Shown here: piece by piece, positions 22,359 to 25,884 of the stretch | How the letters are laid out: the number at the start of each line of letters is the position of its first letter | How positions within the stretch are numbered: the first letter of the stretch is position 1 | Program-made: the position numbers and the translations under genes | From: Pseudomonadota bacterium | GTDB taxonomy: Bacteria > Pseudomonadota > Gammaproteobacteria > Xanthomonadales > Xanthomonadaceae | Reading direction: 5' to 3' | Assembly (NCBI GenBank): GCA_023399815.1 | Contig: JAEWOJ010000154.1 | Span: 1 to 25,884 of the forward strand | DNA length: 25,884 nucleotides | The notes under the pieces: model-generated | Databases searched by the model: none | The model's input: only the letters and a program-made list of their open reading frames with translations | Told to the model about the DNA's origin: nothing

Positions 22359-22383
22359 AATTGCGGAAGGATAGCCCCCGGTT

Positions 22384-23379
22384 ATGACCAAGATATCACC
22401 ACTGCCGCAGGCGATCGACCGCGAACTGGCCGATCTTGCCGCTGCGGTCTACGACCAGAGCATCCAGCAGGTCGGTCGCTGGCGCCGAGACTACGACGCC
22501 GCGGTGTCGGCCATCCCGGCCGGCATCGGTCCGACCTCGAAACCTGACCCGACCTCCGGGTTCAAGGCCGCCGTATTCACGGACGGCGACAAGGCGGTCC
22601 TGGCCTTCGCTGGCAGCGAGCGCGAGACCCGCGACTGGCTGACCAACTTCGCCCAGGGCCTCGGCATGGACACGGCGCAGTACCGCCAGGCCACATCCTT
22701 CGCCCAGGAATGCAAGGTCCAGTACGGCGACAAGCTGATGCTGACCGGCCACTCGCTCGGCGGTGGCCTCGCCTGCGTCGCGGCGGCCGCGACGAACACG
22801 CCCTGCGTCACCTTCAATCCCGCAGGCGTCCACCGCAAGACGCTGGAACGCGCTGGCGTGGACCCTGACGGCTTCCGCGAGGCCGCCGAGAACGGCCTGG
22901 TGCGGAAGTACGTCGTCAAGGGCGAGATCCTGGACCGCGTGAACAAGCTTCCGCTCGTGCCCAAGGCGCACGGCGCGGAAATCTCGCTCGAAGACCCGGG
23001 CAAGGCCTGGAGCTTCAACAAGCATTCCATGACCACCATGCAGCGGTCGATGGACGCGGCCGACCTCAGCCGCGTCAGCGTCCCCGAGTCCGCCCTGCCC
23101 CACGCCGACCCCCGGCAGGCGGCGATGGCCGCCGCTTTCCGCAAGGACCCGTCAGGGTCCAGGGCAGTCCGGGATTTCCCCGGCCTGGCCACCGCCTACA
23201 AGATGCTCGAAGCGGCCGAGGCCAAGGCCTCGGGCATGGCCCAGCCATCGAAGGACCGGCTCATGGGCGCCATGCGCGAGAACCTGGCCCGCCGCATCGA
23301 GCGCGGCGAGCAGATCCCGGCCCCCAAGCAGACGCAGCAGCTCGTCGCTGCTACGGTCCAGGCAGGTCCCGAACGCTGA
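22384..23379 (+). CDS. Lipase-fold serine hydrolase with the shared C-terminal module
   Basis: The 331-residue alpha/beta hydrolase is related to class 3 lipases. It has an AFAGSERETRDWLTNF segment (74-89) near the oxyanion region, a nucleophile elbow TGHSLGGGLA (121-130; Ser124) and then VTFNPAGVH. KGEILDRV (Asp184) and FNKHSM (His214) are plausible remaining triad residues. No signal peptide is present, so export would need a dedicated system. Residues about 250-313 (RDFPGL at 263-268, LARRIERGEQIP at 301-312) match the C-terminal module of the three transfer-operon proteins. GGAAGG is 13 bases before the ATG. It may be a T4SS cargo enzyme acting on phospholipids; that is inference. Confidence 0.7.
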   Translation: MTKISPLPQAIDRELADLAAAVYDQSIQQVGRWRRDYDAAVSAIPAGIGPTSKPDPTSGFKAAVFTDGDKAVLAFAGSERETRDWLTNFAQGLGMDTAQYRQATSFAQECKVQYGDKLMLTGHSLGGGLACVAAAATNTPCVTFNPAGVHRKTLERAGVDPDGFREAAENGLVRKYVVKGEILDRVNKLPLVPKAHGAEISLEDPGKAWSFNKHSMTTMQRSMDAADLSRVSVPESALPHADPRQAAMAAAFRKDPSGSRAVRDFPGLATAYKMLEAAEAKASGMAQPSKDRLMGAMRENLARRIERGEQIPAPKQTQQLVAATVQAGPER

Positions 23380-23405
23380 TCCAGCGCGTCCGCGCACGCC
23401 CAGCA

Positions 23406-23427
23406 GCGGCCGCCTTTCGGCGGCCGC
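23406..23427 (+). terminator. GC-rich hairpin after the lipase gene
   Basis: A perfect 9-base stem GCGGCCGCC / GGCGGCCGC with a TTTC loop lies 26 bases after the lipase stop. No T-run follows, so termination is likely but not certain. Confidence 0.45.
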
Positions 23428-23490
23428 CGTCGTTCCAGGGGTTGTCCATGCACCAGGCACCGGGGGCGCGACAGTGGGGACTATCGCTGC

Positions 23491-23561
23491 GCCGCCGGCT
23501 ACTGGATGCAAGCTGCGCTTCTCCACTGCGTTCCGACCCTCCGGGTGCATCCGCCGGCGGC
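23491..23561. repeat. Imperfect long inverted repeat before the RadC-like gene
   Basis: GCCGCCGG (23491-23498) and GGATGCA (23504-23510) are mirrored by TGCATCC (23546-23552) and GCCGGCGGC (23553-23561), with a 35-base centre and a small gap in the left arm. The rest of the 179-base segment between the lipase and RadC-like starts shows no supported gene. Confidence 0.3.
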
Positions 23562-23608
23562 TCCGCGAATGGCGTCCCACGCGCCACTACCGGCACCTGG
23601 AGAGCAAC

Positions 23609-24079
23609 ATGGAAAACCTCACGCTCTGGAACGACAGCACCGCGGCCGAGAACGAAGTCCTCGCGCAGGCCGAAGCCATCCTGCGGCGCAGGATCAACGA
23701 CGGGCAGCTGCTTTCAGATCCCGCAGCTGCAGGGCGGATGCTCCGCTACCGCCTGGCAGGGCGTGACCGGGAGTTCTTCACGGTCATCCTGCTCGACACC
23801 CGCCACAGGGTCCTCGCGGTGGAGGAGCTTTTCGCCGGCACCATCGACGGCGCGGAAGTGCACCCGCGCGAGGTCGTCAAGTACGCCCTCGTCCACAACG
23901 CAGCAGCCTGCATCCTGGGCCACAACCACCCGTCGGGGAATCCCGAACCCTCCGCCGCAGACCGCGCCGTGACGGCGCAGCTGAAACAGGCGCTCTCGCT
24001 CATCGACGTCCGGCTCCTGGACCACTTCGTGGTCGGAAGCGAAGGCGCCACCTCGATGGCGGCGCGAGGCTGGGTCTAA
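23609..24079 (+). CDS. RadC-type JAB/JAMM domain protein
   Basis: The 156-residue product contains the JAMM metal-binding signature: Glu72 or Glu73 in AVEELFAG, then HNHPSGNPEPS (105-115) and Asp118. The strand pattern FFTVILLDTRHRVLA and the end HFVVGSEG..SMAARG are typical of RadC. It lacks the N-terminal helix-hairpin-helix part of chromosomal RadC, as do most plasmid- and phage-borne copies. The family's function is unsettled; it is no longer thought to be a general DNA repair factor. I chose the ATG at 23609 (GGAGAG just upstream) over the longer frame from a GTG at 23474. Its stop lies within a hairpin shared with the converging gene. Confidence 0.85.
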   Translation: MENLTLWNDSTAAENEVLAQAEAILRRRINDGQLLSDPAAAGRMLRYRLAGRDREFFTVILLDTRHRVLAVEELFAGTIDGAEVHPREVVKYALVHNAAACILGHNHPSGNPEPSAADRAVTAQLKQALSLIDVRLLDHFVVGSEGATSMAARGWV

Positions 24080-24088
24080 CCCAGCCTC
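24066..24088. terminator. Hairpin spanning both stop codons of converging genes
   Basis: The perfect 10-base stem GAGGCTGGGT (24066-24075) / ACCCAGCCTC (24079-24088) has a CTA loop. It contains the TAA of the RadC-like gene (24077-24079) and two of the three bases of the converging TGA (24089-24087). No strong T-run follows on either strand, but position suggests a bidirectional terminator. Confidence 0.6.
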
Positions 24089-24575
24089 AACCTTTCACCT
24101 GCCCGCTGCACCGCCCGCACCATTGGCGCCGGCGGATGACGCGGTGCGCGGTCGCCTCGAACTCGTGGCCCTCTGCACACCGCCACCGCATCGTGCCTCC
24201 CATCTTCGATGCGAGGCATCTGCCGCCGTGTTCGGCGGCTGCGGCACGTGCGTCCTGGAGCGTGAGCAGCCGCCGCGCCACGCGCGGGCTTTCGACCAGC
24301 TCGCCCCGCTTCTCGCTGACGGCCATGCGCCGGCGGTACACCAGCGCGGCCGACACTTTCAGCCGCTCGGCAATCTCGACGTCCGGGAGCTTGCCGACAA
24401 GGCGGTCTACCTCGCGATGTTTGGCCGCGGTGACGCGAAGCGGCTTGATGCCGCGCCGGTTACGTTCCTCCCGAACGGTGTCCGCTCCGACGCCGATTTC
24501 CGCGGCCAGCACGCGGTCATAGACCTTCCCCAGGCGCGCCAGCTGCGCCCGTGTCCAACGATGGGGCTTGGCCAC
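24087..24575 (-). CDS. Helix-turn-helix / zinc-ribbon protein
   Basis: The 162-residue protein starts at GTG (24575), 3 bases after the ankyrin gene's stop. It has two HTH-like segments: about 18-42 (VYDRVLAAEIGVGADTVREE) and 60-84 (KLPDVEIAERLKVSAALVYR). The C-terminal zinc-ribbon-like unit has C120, C133-A-E-G-H, and W-C153-x-x-C156 in the pattern W-R-C-x-x-G-H-x-F ... W-C-x-x-C. Such ribbons occur in phage and plasmid DNA-binding proteins and some nuclease-associated proteins. No nuclease active site is visible. It is third and last in a minus-strand operon. Function unknown, DNA binding likely. Confidence 0.6.
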   Translation of the reverse strand: MAKPHRWTRAQLARLGKVYDRVLAAEIGVGADTVREERNRRGIKPLRVTAAKHREVDRLVGKLPDVEIAERLKVSAALVYRRRMAVSEKRGELVESPRVARRLLTLQDARAAAAEHGGRCLASKMGGTMRWRCAEGHEFEATAHRVIRRRQWCGRCSGQVKG

Positions 24576-24578
24576 GGC

Positions 24579-25241
24579 CTACGGCCCGGATTCAATCGCA
24601 ATCCCGTGGGCGCGCAGCCAGGCGTCCACCGCGGCCTTGGCTTCGCGCACCGGCTCGGTCCGCAGTTGGTCGTCCATCGCGTTCAGATACCGCTGGAACG
24701 TCACGCCCTGGCCGTTGACCGCCAGCGGGTCGGCGCCTGCTTCGAGCAGCACAAGCACGCGCACCGGGTCGTTGACCTTCGCGGCCTGGTGGATCGGCCG
24801 ATTGCCTGCGGCATCGACCGCATCCACGTCGGCACCGGCCGCCAGCAACGCCCGGAACTGCGGCTCGCGATCGTGCATGATCGCGGTGAACAGCGGCGTC
24901 TCGCCGGTCACCGGATTCCGTAGATCCGGCGACACCCCGGCCGCCAGGAGCGCGACCATCGGCTCCGGGTTCTCCGCTGCCGCCGCGTAATGCGCGACGG
25001 TGTTGCCGTGGTCGTCCGCCCCTGCGGGGTCGGCGCCCACCGACAGCAACGCCGTCATGCCGTGGATGTTCTGGTGCAGGAAGGCCCACTGCACCAGGTT
25101 GACGCCGCGGTCCCCGCGGGCGTTGACATTGCAGCCGGCGCGCGCGAGCGCAGCGACCGCCTGCTTATCGCCGGCTGCTGCTGCGTCAGCCAGTACCGCC
25201 GCCCGCTCGTCGGCAAAGACCTCCTGCGCGGTGATGCTCAT
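24579..25241 (-). CDS. Ankyrin-repeat protein
   Basis: The 220-residue cytoplasmic protein (no signal peptide) is built of about five ankyrin repeats from residue 24 to 185. Clear ones are DDHGNTVAHYAAAAENPEPM then VALLAAGVSPD, TGETPLFTAIMHDRE then FRALLAAGADVDAVD, and AAGNRPIHQAAKVNDPV then LVLLEAGADPLAVN. Ankyrin repeats bind other proteins. Related proteins sit beside some lipase-type effector genes as immunity factors, so a partner role for the lipase at 22384 can be imagined, but the genes are not adjacent and the compartment is unknown. I chose the ATG at 25241 because it overlaps the previous stop (ATGA); the open frame further upstream is a shadow. Confidence 0.8.
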   Translation of the reverse strand: MSITAQEVFADERAAVLADAAAAGDKQAVAALARAGCNVNARGDRGVNLVQWAFLHQNIHGMTALLSVGADPAGADDHGNTVAHYAAAAENPEPMVALLAAGVSPDLRNPVTGETPLFTAIMHDREPQFRALLAAGADVDAVDAAGNRPIHQAAKVNDPVRVLVLLEAGADPLAVNGQGVTFQRYLNAMDDQLRTEPVREAKAAVDAWLRAHGIAIESGP

Positions 25242-25714
25242 GGCTGCCGCTTCCCGCGGCCGCCGACGTTGATGGTCATGCCGTTCTGCACCAGGTTCCC
25301 ATGCACGACAGTAACGTGCGGCGCCGGCGGCGCGGCCAACAGCGCGACCAGCGCCTTTGCCTGCATCGCCATCGCGTCGTCCGCTGTCACCAACCGCCGC
25401 TCGACCAGCTGCAGCAATACCAGCCCCAGCTCGGCAATGTCGGCAGGCGTCAACGCGCCCGCTGCAATCTGCCGCTCCGTCTCGGCCCGGTAGTTCTCGA
25501 CCGACTCGACCGACCAGGGCACCAGCAGGTTCCCCACTCGCGCCAACAGCAAATCCCTGTAGTCGGCGCTGATCGCGCCTTCCTCGTGCATGGCGTGGAT
25601 CGCGGCCTCGCAGGCCTCGACCTCGTACCTCTGCCCTCGCGCCTTCGCTGCCTTCTCCACGATCGCGGCGACCCGCTTCTGCACTTCGTGATCTATCGTC
25701 ATGGCCTGATCCAT
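25238..25714 (-). CDS. Unknown helical protein, first gene of the ankyrin operon
   Basis: The 158-residue protein is mostly helical: QKRVAAIVEKAAKARGQRYE, ACEAAIHAMHEEGAISADYR, DIAELGLVLLQLVERRLVTADD. It has a short C-terminal beta-like tail with HVTVVHGNLVQNGMTINVGG and a basic end GRGKRQP. No known motif or export signal is recognised. The start could be ATG at 25714 or 25702; I chose 25714 because of a GGCGG-like element upstream, with low certainty. TATAGT at 25749-25744 (minus strand) is a plausible -10. Its stop overlaps the ankyrin gene start. Confidence 0.6.
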   Translation of the reverse strand: MDQAMTIDHEVQKRVAAIVEKAAKARGQRYEVEACEAAIHAMHEEGAISADYRDLLLARVGNLLVPWSVESVENYRAETERQIAAGALTPADIAELGLVLLQLVERRLVTADDAMAMQAKALVALLAAPPAPHVTVVHGNLVQNGMTINVGGRGKRQP

Positions 25715-25760
25715 CCGGCACCGCCACGCGGCGGCCAAAGGTCACTATAGCCGGTTTCCC

Positions 25761-25857
25761 GCAACGCCTGCGACGTTGCCAGTCCAGCGTGCTGGACTGA
25801 CCCAGGGGCCGCTGCGCGGCCGCCGCACGGTCATGGGCTGCGCCTGGTGCAGGCGCA
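25761..25857. repeat. Cluster of four perfect inverted repeats at the right edge
   Basis: Within about 100 non-coding bases there are GCAACG-(7)-CGTTGC (25761-25779), CAGTCCAGC-GT-GCTGGACTG (25780-25799), GGCCGC-TGC-GCGGCC (25807-25821) and TGCGCCTG-GTG-CAGGCGCA (25839-25857). No gene is seen after 25714. The cluster may be regulatory for the ankyrin operon or part of an origin or maintenance site continuing beyond the window. Confidence 0.5.
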
Positions 25858-25884
25858 CTCGCACCGACCGCATTTCCAGGCTCC

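Noticed and set aside
22384..23379. Chromosomal Xanthomonas T4SS effector with an XVIPCD domain
   Set aside because: The C-terminus lacks the recognisable XVIPCD motifs and is instead similar to neighbouring transfer proteins.
23474..24079. Longer GTG start for the RadC-like protein
   Set aside because: The additional 45 residues are Arg-rich with no similarity to RadC, and a good ribosome site precedes the ATG at 23609.
1..25884. CRISPR arrays, tRNA or rRNA genes, insertion sequences
   Set aside because: No regularly spaced repeats, no tRNA-like cloverleaf, and no transposase or terminal inverted repeats with target duplication were found.

Overview
The window is about 26 kb of GC-rich DNA (high G/C at third codon positions) carrying the backbone of a conjugative element. 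It looks like a plasmid, or possibly an integrative conjugative element, from a proteobacterium. A Xanthomonadales-type host (Xanthomonas, Stenotrophomonas, Lysobacter, Xylella) is my best guess from the gene set and base composition, but no chromosomal gene or replication initiator is present to prove host or replicon type.

Layout, left to right. Positions 1-3060 hold plus-strand backbone genes: an ArdC-type N-terminal domain protein, a DNA methylase-fold protein lacking the catalytic NPPY-type motif, the coiled-coil regulator KfrA behind its own palindromic promoter/operator, a small plasmid protein of unknown role and an RNase-T-like exonuclease-fold protein. A strong intrinsic terminator at about 3029-3059 closes this block.

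Positions 3133-20071 are one long minus-strand transfer unit, read right to left. Two little-known leader genes are followed by virB2, virB3, virB4, a 47-codon gap-filling ORF, virB5, a lipoprotein in the entry-exclusion position, virB6, virB7, virB8, virB9, virB10, virB11 and virD4. Three non-structural genes follow: two LPD7-type proteins and a large zeta-toxin-like P-loop protein. Most junctions overlap or are separated by 1-25 bases, so translation is probably coupled. A promoter is visible at 20105-20131, with a perfect 24-base palindrome directly downstream of its -10 element. No VirB1 transglycosylase and no relaxase are present, so they must lie outside or be supplied elsewhere.

Positions 20233-22252 (minus strand) hold a TrbM-family exported protein, a membrane M48-type metalloprotease and a putative HTH protein. 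Divergent from trbM, on the plus strand, are a serine lipase-fold protein and a RadC-type JAB protein. Convergent to them is a three-gene minus-strand operon: an unknown protein, an ankyrin-repeat protein and an HTH/zinc-ribbon protein. The extreme right edge is non-coding and packed with four perfect inverted repeats.

The most interesting signals are these. (1) A C-terminal module of about 65 residues recurs in four otherwise unrelated proteins: the two LPD7 proteins, the P-loop protein and the lipase. Three of the four also end in a similar Gly-Arg-rich tail. This suggests a set of proteins marked for the type IV secretion machine. (2) The same 16-base palindrome (GATTGTT-NN-AACAATC) lies in front of both the T4SS operon and the lipase/trbM divergent pair, which implies one regulator for machine and putative cargo. 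Both are inferences from patterns in the sequence and are testable.
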